Assembly (NCBI RefSeq): GCF_014639535.1
Contig: NZ_BMGA01000003.1
Coordinates: 1-64,000 of the forward strand
Reading direction: 5' to 3'
DNA: 64,000 nucleotides
Source: Flavobacterium palustre
Lineage (GTDB): Bacteria > Bacteroidota > Bacteroidia > Flavobacteriales > Flavobacteriaceae
Below are positions 19,475-29,509 of this stretch, one piece after another. The notes beneath the pieces were generated by a model that ran no database searches, was not told the DNA's origin, and saw only the letters and a program-made list of their open reading frames with translations. Each line of letters opens with the position of its first letter. Position 1 is the stretch's first letter. The position numbers and the translations under genes are program-made.

Positions 19475-19504
19475 GGCTGTTTCTTAAAAAAACAGCCTTT
19501 TTAT
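19475..19504 (+). terminator. Terminator shared by the DUF4242 gene and the convergent PorP/SprF gene
   Basis: Stem GGCTGTTT / AAACAGCC followed by a T run on the plus strand. The A-rich loop and upstream A run could also let it work for the minus-strand gene ending at 19508. Confidence 0.8.
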
Positions 19505-19507
19505 ATT

Positions 19508-20509
19508 TTATCTTCCGGTGTAATTAGGACAGCCAAAGCATTTTTTATCCAAATTGAACTGATAGGTCAATGACAACTCATAAACGCCTCCGGTTTTCCC
19601 TATTTTAGTAGTATTCATATCATACGAAAGTCCCAATCGTAAATGATCGTATTGCAGTCCCGTAAAAAGATTTACCGAAGTTAACAAATGACCATTCAAA
19701 CCATTTTTAGCAGGATTAGTAACGGCTGTAACTCCAAAAAACATCTTTTCAAACAATATTGAAGTTCCAATATCCAGACGATTGTAACGTCCTTGCTGCA
19801 TGTAATTAGCCGTAGCAAACATTTTAGTGGCATACGGAAAAAACTGCACGTCGATATAATCTGCCAAAAGGAATTCGTATCCTGTACTCAACGAGAAAAA
19901 CGTATTCAAAGGCACATTTCCATCTTTATTAAAAGCAATATTGGGCTTGTTAAGGTGTTTCATCGAAAGACCAATCCACAAATCTTCGGTATTAAAAACC
20001 ATGGCTGCTCCTACATCAAAAAAACCTACTTTATCATTTTGCAAAGCCGGATCAATTGAAGTTGCATTATTAATTCCTGTTCGAATATTAATTTGGTCTT
20101 CCAATAATAAATTTTGAAAAGCAAAAGATTTATAGCCAAAACCCACTTCTATTGCGGGTCTAAAATCCCATTCGTCACTTACCCGAACCCGGTAAGCATA
20201 ATTAGCATTCAACTGCGAAAAATTATAATTGGTAGCACTTTCTCTTTGATTTAGAAAACTAACACCAATACCACTGTTCATTTCCTCACTCCAAGTATTG
20301 AAAAAAGCATAATCGGTATTAATTTTTAAATTCAAATCAGGCCATTGTTCTCTGTGAATAATCCCCATATAAGTGGTTTCCATATAACCTGTAAAAGCCG
20401 GATTTAAAGTTTCGGGAACCAAAAAATATTGAGTAAAAACAGGGTCTTGTGCTTTAACATTGGAATAAAAGAAACACAATATCAGGATGCTAAAAAATTT
20501 AATTCTCAT
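19508..20509 (-). CDS. PorP/SprF family type IX secretion membrane protein
   Basis: 333 residues: signal peptide ending NVKAQ, then DPVFTQYFLVPETLNPAFTGY, HREQWPDL, and a beta-barrel pattern; it ends with Cys-containing KKCFGCPNYTGR, unlike the copy at 1789. It lies 16 bp after the giant adhesin gene on the same strand, as sprF follows sprB in F. johnsoniae. Inferred to deliver or hold that adhesin at the surface. Confidence 0.9.
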   Translation of the reverse strand: MRIKFFSILILCFFYSNVKAQDPVFTQYFLVPETLNPAFTGYMETTYMGIIHREQWPDLNLKINTDYAFFNTWSEEMNSGIGVSFLNQRESATNYNFSQLNANYAYRVRVSDEWDFRPAIEVGFGYKSFAFQNLLLEDQINIRTGINNATSIDPALQNDKVGFFDVGAAMVFNTEDLWIGLSMKHLNKPNIAFNKDGNVPLNTFFSLSTGYEFLLADYIDVQFFPYATKMFATANYMQQGRYNRLDIGTSILFEKMFFGVTAVTNPAKNGLNGHLLTSVNLFTGLQYDHLRLGLSYDMNTTKIGKTGGVYELSLTYQFNLDKKCFGCPNYTGR

Positions 20510-20525
20510 GTGTAATTGTATTCTT

Positions 20526-23500
20526 TTATTTGATTAATGTAACCGAACCTTCTTCGGTAATGATATGATTGTAAAATGTTTTTCCCATCATTTTGAAATA
20601 GTAATTACCATTTTCGGCATCTAAATCTTTTACTTTTCCATTCCATCCTTTGATCGTTTCGCCGGTTTCACTGTAAATCATACTTCCCCAGGTATCATAA
20701 ATATTCAAAGTAACCTCAACAAAACCTAAGAATACAGGTGCAAAACTATCATTAGTCCCATCATTATTAGGCGTAAAAGCTGTTGGCATTGCAACACTAT
20801 AGCCTTTTTCGATGTTAATAGTGGTGTTATAAACATATTGACAACCAAAAGGATAAGTTACCGTTTGTTTTACCGCATAAGTCCCCACTCTGGTATAAAT
20901 ATGCGATGGATTTTCTTCGTCTGAGAAATTACCGTCTCCAAAATCCCAGGAAATATGGGTAAAATCTCCTGTTGCTAAATTGGTAAACAAAATAGGATCA
21001 AAAATTGAATACAAATTGTAAACATCCTTTCCATAAGAGTTATACGAAAAATTAGGATTTCCTAAAACAGGTGTATTGACATTAAAAGTAAAATCTTCTT
21101 TACACCCAAAACTGTCTTCCACACTAAAAACAATTAAACCGTTGTTATTGGTATTCATTATTTGGTTGTTACTGCCGCTAACCACCCCGTCTGACCAACT
21201 GAGTGTATAAGGCGGAATTCCTCCTCTTACACGACCTACAAAAGTCTGCTTGACAAATTTTGTCTCACAATCAAAATCTGTTATGGTTTCAACTGTTGGA
21301 GTTAGTTGTTCAAATCGGGTAATTTTCCATGAACTTGTTGCCTTACAACCGTTGGCATCAGTCACGTTAACAATATAATTATCTGGAGGTAAATTGATTA
21401 AATCTTCGGTTTTGGCACCATTTGACCAGACATAAGTAAATGGCGGAGTTCCTCCGGTAACAATTAAATTAATAGTACCGGTATTGGCATTATCACAACT
21501 CAACGGATTAGCAACATCAGCTCTTAACTCAATCGGTAAAGGTTCGGTTATTATAAAAGTTTGCTCTATTTTACATCCTTTTTTATCGGTAATAATAACC
21601 GAATACCTTCCCGGAGCCAGATTATTTCGCTCCACTCCGGCTGTACTATTATCACTCCAGACTAATTGTATAGGCGCTACTCCTCCAACTAAATTCAATC
21701 GAATATGACCGTCTTTTTCTCTGTAACAACTCACTTGTTTCACATCGGGAGTAATTGAAAATTCCGGAACATTGTCAATAACAACCGGGAACACTTTTGG
21801 ACAGCCTAAAGCATCTTCAATAGTAATAACATAAGTCCCGGCCGACAAATTATTTTGTACTCTTCCTGTTCCTAAATTACTCCATTTAATGATATAGGGT
21901 TCCCCCGTTGTAAAAGGAACACCTCCTGTAATATTACTAATGGTAATCGAGGCATTGGCATCATTATAACAGGCGATTTCGGTTTTAGTGTATTGCAATT
22001 TAATTTCACTGTTTTGAGTCAAAACAACTGTTAAATTGTCCCTGCATCCTGAATTATCAGTTACTCTTAAATTATAAGTTCCGGCAGGCACATTTCTTAA
22101 ATTCTTCGTGGTGCTTGTAAATCCGTTAGCTCCTGTCCATAAATAAGTATAATTAAAAACACCCGGACTAGTTTCTACCGCTCTTCCTCCTGTTACATTT
22201 ACATCAATTTCTCCGGTAGCATAACCATAACATAGAATGTCCTGTTGCCTTGCCAAAGTAACATCCAAAAGTGGCGGATTAACAATGGTATAAGTTTCCT
22301 CAAGAACATTACAATTATTGACTTCGGTAATAGTAACATGATAAACACCTTCTGCTAAGTTTCGAAGATCTTTTGAACTGGAAAATGGATTGCCGTCTTT
22401 GGTCCAAACAAATCGGTAAGGCGTTGTTCCTCCGCTGACATTTAAAGTAATTTGTCCGTCATTCAAATTATGACAGGAAATATCTGTTTTAAATCCTGAA
22501 AAACGAAATTCATCCGGTTGTCTTACTACATAACTGGTAGAAAACGGACAATTGCCATCATCAATAATCGTCAAATTATAAGTTCCTGCAACTAAATTAG
22601 AAATATCTTCATCCGTACTTGTAAATCCATTAGGCCCTGACCAGGAAAACTGATAAGGATTACCTGTAGCAAAAGGAATTCCGCCTCTTACAGTTAAACT
22701 TATTGCTCCATCATTGGCTCCAAAACAAGTTGTATTTCTAATTACTGGATTGGAATTTATCAAAGGATCTACAATTACTGTCACTGTAAAATTAGGACCG
22801 GGACAACTTCCTGCTGTAGGCGATACAGTATAAGTAACAGTTGCCCGATTACTTGTATTGTTGATTAATGTCTGACTGATATTAGTTCTGGGACTTGACT
22901 GTGCCGATGCACCACTTATTGCTCCAAAGGGAGAAACCACTGGAGTTGACCAGGTATAAGTAGTTCCGGCAGGTACATTATCACCTCCTCCGCTTCTTGG
23001 AGTAATAGTAAAAGAGCTTCCACTACAAATTTTATCCGATTTTGGAGCAATAATGGGAGACAAAACCGTATTTACCGAAAAAATTCTCGATTTTGTATCA
23101 GAACCACAACTATTGCTTACCGTTAAAGTAGCGGTATAATTTCCACTGGTTGTATAATTAACCGGTCCCGGATCTAAAGAAGTAGAACTCGAGGGTGAAC
23201 CTCCCGGAAAACTCCATAAATAAGTCAGCTCCGAATTGGGCGCACAATTCTCAACTACTTTCGCCACAGGTCGTATTGTAGCCGAATTACAAAAATCAGA
23301 AATTGGTTCTAAAGTAATAGTGGGTGGTTTTTTGACTTCAATGGTTTTTACTCTTTCACGTTCAATACCACAGGAATTTACTGTTGTCAATCGCAAGGTG
23401 TAAGTTCCTGAAACAGTAAAATTAATTACGGGATCTTTTGAACCTGAACCGGTTCCGGCAGTAAAATACCAACCCAGATTTTCGTTTTTACAATAAGGAT

Positions 23501-24881
23501 CATAATAACCTATCATTTCCCAATAATATCGTTGAGGCCCGCAAGCCTGACTTGTATCTGTCGTATTGGTAATTGGTGTATTGGAATTGATACAAGCTCT
23601 TGTATAAGTAAAATCAGGTTGTAAAATAGGCTCTACACAAATAGTTCTGGTAAACCTTTGCCCTGTTCCACAAGGTGTTACTGCATCTAAAGTAACTGTG
23701 TAAGATCCCGGACGTGTATAGACATGACCAGGACTAACTTCTCTTGAAACAGCTGATCCGTCACCAAAATTCCAGGTATAAACATTTTGAGTACTACAAC
23801 CATTGGTATATCCCGCCACAGTAGTATTACTGAAATAAACCGCCGAATTAACGCAGGCAATACTGGTTGCATTAAAACTTACTACAGGTTTGTCCAGAAT
23901 AATAATAGGTCCAGCAGTTAAATTTGTACTACCACAAGAATTAGAGATGGTCAAAATAACGGTATTTCCACTCGGACAATTAAAACGGCTAAAAGTATGC
24001 GGAACGGGAAAATTTCGTGAAGCAGTAGGATTTGCAGCATTATAATACACTGAATTTTCTAAATCCGATTGGGTAAAATTCTTTGCTGTTCCGTCACCAT
24101 AACTTATCTGATATCTTGTATCGGAAGGATTCAATGCCCAGGATCCAATAGCAAAATCCATCGGAGCATCTAAAGGCACACAAAAATTGGTGGTGTTTCC
24201 CGGAGCAATCAAAGCTCCCACGGGATTATTGGAATTTTTTACAATATACGAAATACGATTATTACATCCGCTTCCTCCCACAGCTGTAATGACCATATTA
24301 AATGAACCTAATTTAGTGTAAGTATGTGGTTTGGGAAAACTAACATTCGTTTCGGTACTGCCATCGCCCCAATCAATATTATAAGAAGTAATACAAGCCG
24401 TTGAAGCCGACCTGTTATCAACATTAATGGTGTAATTGGGATTCGAATTATTATCTCCACATCGCTCAAAATTAGATGCGTTTAAATTGATAAATCTTAA
24501 ATCTGGTTTTTGTTGTACCGAAACTCTTTTAGTAACTGAATTATCTAAACCATTTCTATCTCTAACCGTTAATTTTACATCGAAATTTTGAACTCCGCAA
24601 CCTAAAGCGGTAAAACTATGTGTAGGATTACTATCGGTAGATGTAGTTCCATCTCCAAAATCCCATAAATACGTATAAGGAGCATCGCCACTTACATTGG
24701 GGTTAAATGTTATTGGTGTATCCGAACAGCTGTTGTTGTTATTAAAACTAAAATCGACAACAGGTGCTGCTAAAACCTTAGTTTTCCCTGCTGGATTTAG
24801 ACTAGCGGCTATTAAAGGATTAACTCCCAGCATTGTAATTAACACCAATAAAACAGCTGCAATTCGGTATCTTTTCAGCAT
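20526..24881 (-). CDS. SprB-repeat / PKD adhesin with gliding-motility C-terminal domain
   Basis: 1451 residues from ATG at 24881 (signal peptide MLKRYRIAAVLLVLITMLG...); the TTG three codons upstream is unlikely. The N-terminal half carries several PKD domains (YLWDFGDGTT, YNIDWGDGST, YTWNFGDGSA). Next come seven SprB-type repeats of ~75-85 residues, each opening with a Cys-containing strand and a GG turn (ISCHNLNDGQITLNVSGG, VSCYREKDGHIRLNLVGG); the seventh is degenerate. Then a further PKD (ISWDFGDGNFS) and the sorting domain (AMPTAFTPNNDGTNDSF, LNIYDTWGSMIY). It is a predicted type IX-exported surface adhesin, smaller than F. johnsoniae SprB. Cys spacing suggests disulfides within the repeats. 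Confidence 0.92.
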   Translation of the reverse strand: MLKRYRIAAVLLVLITMLGVNPLIAASLNPAGKTKVLAAPVVDFSFNNNNSCSDTPITFNPNVSGDAPYTYLWDFGDGTTSTDSNPTHSFTALGCGVQNFDVKLTVRDRNGLDNSVTKRVSVQQKPDLRFINLNASNFERCGDNNSNPNYTINVDNRSASTACITSYNIDWGDGSTETNVSFPKPHTYTKLGSFNMVITAVGGSGCNNRISYIVKNSNNPVGALIAPGNTTNFCVPLDAPMDFAIGSWALNPSDTRYQISYGDGTAKNFTQSDLENSVYYNAANPTASRNFPVPHTFSRFNCPSGNTVILTISNSCGSTNLTAGPIIILDKPVVSFNATSIACVNSAVYFSNTTVAGYTNGCSTQNVYTWNFGDGSAVSREVSPGHVYTRPGSYTVTLDAVTPCGTGQRFTRTICVEPILQPDFTYTRACINSNTPITNTTDTSQACGPQRYYWEMIGYYDPYCKNENLGWYFTAGTGSGSKDPVINFTVSGTYTLRLTTVNSCGIERERVKTIEVKKPPTITLEPISDFCNSATIRPVAKVVENCAPNSELTYLWSFPGGSPSSSTSLDPGPVNYTTSGNYTATLTVSNSCGSDTKSRIFSVNTVLSPIIAPKSDKICSGSSFTITPRSGGGDNVPAGTTYTWSTPVVSPFGAISGASAQSSPRTNISQTLINNTSNRATVTYTVSPTAGSCPGPNFTVTVIVDPLINSNPVIRNTTCFGANDGAISLTVRGGIPFATGNPYQFSWSGPNGFTSTDEDISNLVAGTYNLTIIDDGNCPFSTSYVVRQPDEFRFSGFKTDISCHNLNDGQITLNVSGGTTPYRFVWTKDGNPFSSSKDLRNLAEGVYHVTITEVNNCNVLEETYTIVNPPLLDVTLARQQDILCYGYATGEIDVNVTGGRAVETSPGVFNYTYLWTGANGFTSTTKNLRNVPAGTYNLRVTDNSGCRDNLTVVLTQNSEIKLQYTKTEIACYNDANASITISNITGGVPFTTGEPYIIKWSNLGTGRVQNNLSAGTYVITIEDALGCPKVFPVVIDNVPEFSITPDVKQVSCYREKDGHIRLNLVGGVAPIQLVWSDNSTAGVERNNLAPGRYSVIITDKKGCKIEQTFIITEPLPIELRADVANPLSCDNANTGTINLIVTGGTPPFTYVWSNGAKTEDLINLPPDNYIVNVTDANGCKATSSWKITRFEQLTPTVETITDFDCETKFVKQTFVGRVRGGIPPYTLSWSDGVVSGSNNQIMNTNNNGLIVFSVEDSFGCKEDFTFNVNTPVLGNPNFSYNSYGKDVYNLYSIFDPILFTNLATGDFTHISWDFGDGNFSDEENPSHIYTRVGTYAVKQTVTYPFGCQYVYNTTINIEKGYSVAMPTAFTPNNDGTNDSFAPVFLGFVEVTLNIYDTWGSMIYSETGETIKGWNGKVKDLDAENGNYYFKMMGKTFYNHIITEEGSVTLIK

Positions 24882-24887
24882 AAAAAG

Positions 24888-24896
24888 CAAAATATA
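24888..24896 (-). promoter_or_regulatory. Near-consensus -7 box just before the giant adhesin start
   Basis: Minus-strand TATATTTTG ends 6 bp before the ATG at 24881 and has one base more than TAnnTTTG. If used, the transcript would have almost no leader. Confidence 0.4.
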
Positions 24897-25055
24897 TAAT
24901 TTTCTGACAAAATTATATATAATTTTGAATTACAGCACATTTTTAAAAAATAAATGTAAAATTAACCATTCATTACAAATCAAATAACTCTCAAAGCCAA
25001 CTGATAACTAAAAATTTTTCTAAAAATCACTATTCTTACTCTTCATAAAAAAAAC

Positions 25056-25063
25056 TATTTTTG
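25056..25063 (+). promoter_or_regulatory. -7 box of aguB
   Basis: TATTTTTG fits TAnnTTTG, 19 bp before the ATG. Confidence 0.55.
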
Positions 25064-25082
25064 CAGTCTAAAATTTTTATCG

Positions 25083-25970
25083 ATGCCAAATAAAAAATAC
25101 AAAATAGCGGTTATCCAGTTAAATCTGAATGATGTTGCCGAAAACAATCTTAAAAAATGTATCTCTTGGGTAAGAGACGCTGCCGCACAAGGTGCTGAAG
25201 TGATTTCGTTACCAGAATTATACAGCAGTCATTATTTCTGTCAAAGTGAAGATGTTGACAATTTTGCCTTGGCTGAACCTTTATACAGCACTTCTTTTAT
25301 AGCTTTTAGCGAATTAGCAAAAGAATTAGGTGTAGTAATTATTGTTCCTTTCTTCGAAAAAAGAATGGCCGGAATTTACCACAACAGTGCTTATATCATC
25401 GATACTGATGGAACTGAAGCCGGATTATACCGCAAAATGCACATTCCGGACGATCCTGCCTTCTATGAAAAGTTCTATTTCACTCCGGGTGACTTAGGTT
25501 TTAAAAACAATCCGACAAAAAAAGGAAATATTGGAACTTTAATCTGTTGGGATCAATGGTATCCGGAAGCAGCTCGTATCACTGCCTTAAAAGGTGCTGA
25601 AGTTTTATTTTACCCAACTGCTATTGGATGGCATCCGCAGGAAAAAGAACAATATGGCGAAAACCAATACGGTGCCTGGATGAACGTTATGAAAGGTCAT
25701 GCTGTGGCCAATGGCGTATATGTTGCTGCCGCGAACCGAATTGGTTTAGAACAATATTTACCAAACACTCCCGGAATTGAATTTTGGGGAGCTTCCTTTA
25801 TCTGTGGACCACAAGGCGAAATTTTAGCACAGGCTTCACATGACAAAGAAGAAATCCTAATTGCTGAAGTTGACTTAGACTTACAGGAAAACGTACGTCA
25901 GAACTGGCCGTTCTTCAGAGACCGAAGAATTGATGCTTTTGGTGACATTACTAAAAGAGCGATAGATTAA
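25083..25970 (+). CDS. aguB: N-carbamoylputrescine amidase
   Basis: 295 residues, nitrilase superfamily. It hydrolyses N-carbamoylputrescine to putrescine, CO2 and ammonia. The catalytic triad is visible: Glu45 (SLPELYSSH), Lys118 (YRKMHIPDD), Cys155 (LICWDQWYPE). WDQWYPEAAR and HIPDDPAFYEKFYF are typical of the AguB branch. The partner enzyme AguA lies 3.5 kb away in the same direction with two minus-strand genes between. Confidence 0.93.
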   Translation: MPNKKYKIAVIQLNLNDVAENNLKKCISWVRDAAAQGAEVISLPELYSSHYFCQSEDVDNFALAEPLYSTSFIAFSELAKELGVVIIVPFFEKRMAGIYHNSAYIIDTDGTEAGLYRKMHIPDDPAFYEKFYFTPGDLGFKNNPTKKGNIGTLICWDQWYPEAARITALKGAEVLFYPTAIGWHPQEKEQYGENQYGAWMNVMKGHAVANGVYVAAANRIGLEQYLPNTPGIEFWGASFICGPQGEILAQASHDKEEILIAEVDLDLQENVRQNWPFFRDRRIDAFGDITKRAID

Positions 25971-26243
25971 ACCACAAAGATTCACATAGGAAACGCAGAG
26001 GCTCAAAAAGTTTTTTAGCAACCTTTAATCTTTCCATTAAAATCAAAATGGACTAAAACGTATTGTTTTAGTCCATTTTTTTATTCCTATTTCAACAGCA
26101 AATTACTCTAAATTAACACAAATTTATTTTTTTATAACTTCGAGAGCTTTACGAAAAACTTTGTGCCCTTTATGGTTAAAATTTTACCACAGATTATTTT
26201 GTGCTCTTTGCGAAAACTTCAAAAACTTTGCGGTAAAATGAAA

Positions 26244-27764
26244 CTACAACAAATCAGGTTGGAAAAATTTCACCTTTCCATCTCCTTCACTACTTACTAC
26301 CAATAAACTTCTTTTATTAGGACTTTTAGAAGCCGGAACAAACAACAAACCTTCCGGAGCATCGCCTGTTTTAATACTTTGTAAATATTGTGGTGCCGAC
26401 GGATTAGTAATATCATAAACGATGACAGTATCTGTTCTTTCCAAACCTACAAACAAAATGTTTTTGTTTCCCATTTTAGCCACTACCACTGCTTCCGGTT
26501 CTGAACCTTTATCATCACTACGATTGTCATCATAAGTACCAAAATCATTTGAACGCTTATCCAAATCATTTTTACTGTCAAAAACCAAACTTCCTGTATT
26601 TCCGTTCCAAATGGTAAAAGAACGTGCTCCAAAACTGATTAATTCATCTAAATCACCATCGGTGTCTGTATCTCCTTCTGTCGAAATCAAATTCAAACGT
26701 CCCATTGAAGCGTCTGCTTTTAAAGTTGCTGCGTTAGGGAAAACAGTAGCGTCAAGTGTTAAATTCTTCAATCGGGCTATATCGGCATAACCGTCATACT
26801 CTCTGGCATCCCCTTCATTAGCGGTAATGAAATACGGTGTTCCGCTTACCGTATAACTGGCAATAGCATCCGGCATAAACAATCCTTTTAGTTTCCATGG
26901 ATTAAAAGCAATAGCCCCGTCTTTATCACTTACATCAATTCCGTTCTCGGCAGTATTAAAATCTTTGTAACCTAATCCGAATAACGAAGTGATCTTTTTA
27001 GAAGCCAAATCTACCTTAGCTACTCCGTTATTTTCCTGTAAAGTTACCCAAGCCGTTTTAGAATCGGCAGAAATGGTGATGTATTCCGGTTCGATATCAG
27101 CTGCAAAACTGCTCGCCTTTTTTGAAACTCGAAATCCTTTTGTTTTTAAAGTAGTTAACTCACTTGCAAAACCGGCAAAATTCAAAGTGGTAACCGCATA
27201 ATCCTTATTGACTTCAATGATAGAAACCGAACCATCCGGATCTACTGTATAATCAGCGTTTGGTTCTCCTTCGTTAGCCGTCATAATAAATTTTCCATCT
27301 GGTGAGAAAGTAATCATATCCGGCAATGCACCTACGGTAATTTCTTTTATCAAACTATAATCTGAAGTGTTAAAAACCACTACTTTTCCGTTTCCTTGTT
27401 TATTTACTGTCGATTCTAATGCAACAGCTAATTTTCCTTCATAAACTGCCACACTATTGGATGCCCCATTGTAAGTAGTTAAGCTAATAGAAGCTAATTT
27501 TACAGGATTAGTAGGATCAGTCAAATCAATAACATCAATCTGATTGGTTCCACTGTTGTTTACCGTGAAAAGTCTTTTTGTAGTTTCGTCATAAGCACTA
27601 ATTTCGGCTGCGGCTTCCCCGCCAATAGTGATACTTCCAATTTCTTTGAAACTGGCAACGTTCTCGTTTACTTCGGTTTCCTGATTGTTTTCATTTCCTT
27701 TATCATTTTCACAACTCGTTAAAATAAAAAGAGCTGCCAATAATGAAATTCCAAAATTTCTCAT
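26244..27764 (-). CDS. Choice-of-anchor I family lipoprotein (LVIVD/beta-propeller type)
   Basis: 506 residues. Lipobox LTSC near residue 18, then an Asn/Glu linker. The rest is a seven-bladed-propeller-like repeat: VFNTSDYSLIKEITVGALPD, DMITFSPDGKFIMTANEGEP, YFITANEGDAREYDGYADI, EPEAVVVAKMGNKNILFVGLE. The ANEGDAREYDG motif is a hallmark of choice-of-anchor I proteins, which often accompany phosphatases or exported esterases. It is anchored here by lipid. No catalytic residues recognised. Confidence 0.82.
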   Translation of the reverse strand: MRNFGISLLAALFILTSCENDKGNENNQETEVNENVASFKEIGSITIGGEAAAEISAYDETTKRLFTVNNSGTNQIDVIDLTDPTNPVKLASISLTTYNGASNSVAVYEGKLAVALESTVNKQGNGKVVVFNTSDYSLIKEITVGALPDMITFSPDGKFIMTANEGEPNADYTVDPDGSVSIIEVNKDYAVTTLNFAGFASELTTLKTKGFRVSKKASSFAADIEPEYITISADSKTAWVTLQENNGVAKVDLASKKITSLFGLGYKDFNTAENGIDVSDKDGAIAFNPWKLKGLFMPDAIASYTVSGTPYFITANEGDAREYDGYADIARLKNLTLDATVFPNAATLKADASMGRLNLISTEGDTDTDGDLDELISFGARSFTIWNGNTGSLVFDSKNDLDKRSNDFGTYDDNRSDDKGSEPEAVVVAKMGNKNILFVGLERTDTVIVYDITNPSAPQYLQSIKTGDAPEGLLFVPASKSPNKRSLLVVSSEGDGKVKFFQPDLL

Positions 27765-27786
27765 GTTTGTTTATTTTTGTTTGAAA

Positions 27787-27794
27787 CAAAAATA
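27787..27794 (-). promoter_or_regulatory. -7 box of the choice-of-anchor I lipoprotein gene
   Basis: Minus-strand TATTTTTG, 22 bp before the ATG. Confidence 0.5.
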
Positions 27795-27895
27795 GATTTA
27801 CAATACAGGTTTTAGATTAAGACAATATTATAAAATCTTTAACTTCAACTTCAAAAACTACTCAAAAGACTGTTTGCAAAATAAAAACAAAGCAT

Positions 27896-27930
27896 AAAAA
27901 AAGCTGTTTCAACCTTAGTCGAAACAGCTT
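27896..27930 (-). terminator. Terminator after the OmpA-family gene
   Basis: Stem AAGCTGTTTC / GAAACAGCTT with a T run on the minus strand, 24 bp past the stop. Confidence 0.8.
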
Positions 27931-27953
27931 TTCTAATTTTTAATTGTATAAAA

Positions 27954-29207
27954 TTACTTCACTCTAAAAGTAACTCTTCTCATGATTTGGCGTGCTTCCT
28001 GAGAATTTTTATTTACAGAAGCATCTTCACCATTACCTTTAACAGTTAATCTTGAAGAATCAATTCCTGCATTAACTAAAACATTTTTAACTGCTTCAGC
28101 TCTTTTTTGTGATAATTGTTGGTTATAACTTGAATTTCCTACTTCATCAGCATATCCTAATACATCTGCAGTTTTAGATGGATTATTTTTCAAGTATTTC
28201 ACTAAAAAGTCAACACCTGACAATGATGCATTCGTTGGTTTTGCAGAATTGAAATCAAAATATACATTCACATAACCTCCGTTGATCAATTCTTCTACAG
28301 TACTATTAGTAGCGTTAGTAGTATTTTGTCCGTATTTATTATCTAAATAACTCTCTAAATTATCCGGAACACCATTTTTATTCTTATCAACAGATTGTCC
28401 TTTTGTATTAACTGTAGCATCTGCTGGAGTATTTGGCTCTAAATCGTATAAATCAGCTACACCATCTTTATCAGAATCAACAATACCTGTTTCGATTGCA
28501 GTAACTCTTTCTTCTAATGCGTCATATTTATCTTTTGAATACCAATCAGCATGCTTTTCGTTTTTCCCTAGGTAAAAAGTCAAACCAACAGATGCATTTA
28601 GAGTAACTCCATCAAAAGCACCAGTATATGCCGCACTCATTCCATCAAAGTTATGGTTTTGTCTTCCGTAAACCAAACCACTTAAGTCTCCTGTTAAAGC
28701 AACACTATTACTTAATTTAACTTGTCCAGTTAAACCAAGTATTCCATGTCCCATATAATCTTTTCCATTAAAACCGTTATCTGAAGATAATTGAGAAACT
28801 CCAAGTCCACCATGTGCCAATAAACCAATTGTATTAGTCCATGTCTCAAAGTTCAAGGCTCTTCCTAAATTAATAACTCCTTGTAAACTTGTTCTAATTA
28901 ATTTACTTTCGAATGGAGCAGTGTTGTCACGCTCTTGGAATTTATCATATCCAAAATCAAGTTTTAAACCAAATTGAGGACTAAACATATATCTTACTCC
29001 TAAATCAGCGTGAAATGGATTAAGTGTAGCAGTTGAATACCCAGCTGTCATAGCTCTTAGTGGTTTGTTTACACCACCATTTAACTCAATAGACCATTTA
29101 TCAAATGGATCTTTTTCAACAGTTCCCACTGAACTTGTTGATGCAACCTGAGCCGTTGCGGCAAATGTTAGTAGTAACAAAGATACAGAGGCAAATTTCT
29201 TTTTCAT
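27954..29207 (-). CDS. OmpA/OprF-like outer membrane protein with TSP3-type calcium motifs
   Basis: 417 residues. Signal peptide to ~residue 20 (ATAQ), N-terminal eight-stranded-barrel-like region (~30-220), then calcium-type repeats (DSDKDGVADLYDLEPNTP, DKNKNGVPDNLESYL), and a C-terminal OmpA domain (~310-417: NVYFDFNSAKPTNASL, VLGYADEVGNSSYN, LSQKRAEAVKNVL, LTVKGNGED). It links the outer membrane to peptidoglycan. Monocistronic with its own promoter and terminator; likely an abundant protein. Confidence 0.92.
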   Translation of the reverse strand: MKKKFASVSLLLLTFAATAQVASTSSVGTVEKDPFDKWSIELNGGVNKPLRAMTAGYSTATLNPFHADLGVRYMFSPQFGLKLDFGYDKFQERDNTAPFESKLIRTSLQGVINLGRALNFETWTNTIGLLAHGGLGVSQLSSDNGFNGKDYMGHGILGLTGQVKLSNSVALTGDLSGLVYGRQNHNFDGMSAAYTGAFDGVTLNASVGLTFYLGKNEKHADWYSKDKYDALEERVTAIETGIVDSDKDGVADLYDLEPNTPADATVNTKGQSVDKNKNGVPDNLESYLDNKYGQNTTNATNSTVEELINGGYVNVYFDFNSAKPTNASLSGVDFLVKYLKNNPSKTADVLGYADEVGNSSYNQQLSQKRAEAVKNVLVNAGIDSSRLTVKGNGEDASVNKNSQEARQIMRRVTFRVK

Positions 29208-29254
29208 GTTTTACTTTTTTTAAAATTACTTGTTTTTAATTTTTAAAACTGGCA

Positions 29255-29262
29255 CAAATATA
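29255..29262 (-). promoter_or_regulatory. -7 box of the OmpA-family gene
   Basis: Minus-strand TATATTTG, 47 bp before the ATG. Confidence 0.55.
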
Positions 29263-29477
29263 AATCATATAATTCTGATAATTGTTATTTTTAGGTTATA
29301 TAATTCCCATTATTTATTAGTATTTTTACTTAGACCCTTCTTTACAAACAAGTATTATTTTGATTATCAAAAAGTTAAAACCTCTGTTTTATCATCATAT
29401 ATGCTCTTAAAAAAATGTTATTTTTTTTAATTTGTAAGCTAAATTAACCTCATCATTTTAAATTCCCATCGAATGTT

Positions 29478-29485
29478 TATATTTG
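29478..29485 (+). promoter_or_regulatory. -7 box of aguA
   Basis: TATATTTG, 24 bp before the chosen ATG at 29510. A TTG inside this box could be read as an earlier start, which is another reason to prefer the ATG. Confidence 0.55.
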
Positions 29486-29509
29486 CGGTCATTAAATTTT
29501 AGCTTTTTT

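Noticed and set aside
24882-24890. TTG start of the giant adhesin
   Set aside because: The ATG three codons later gives a standard signal peptide, and the TTG lies in the putative -7 box.
29483-29509. TTG start of aguA
   Set aside because: Lies within the promoter box; the ATG at 29510 begins the conserved protein.
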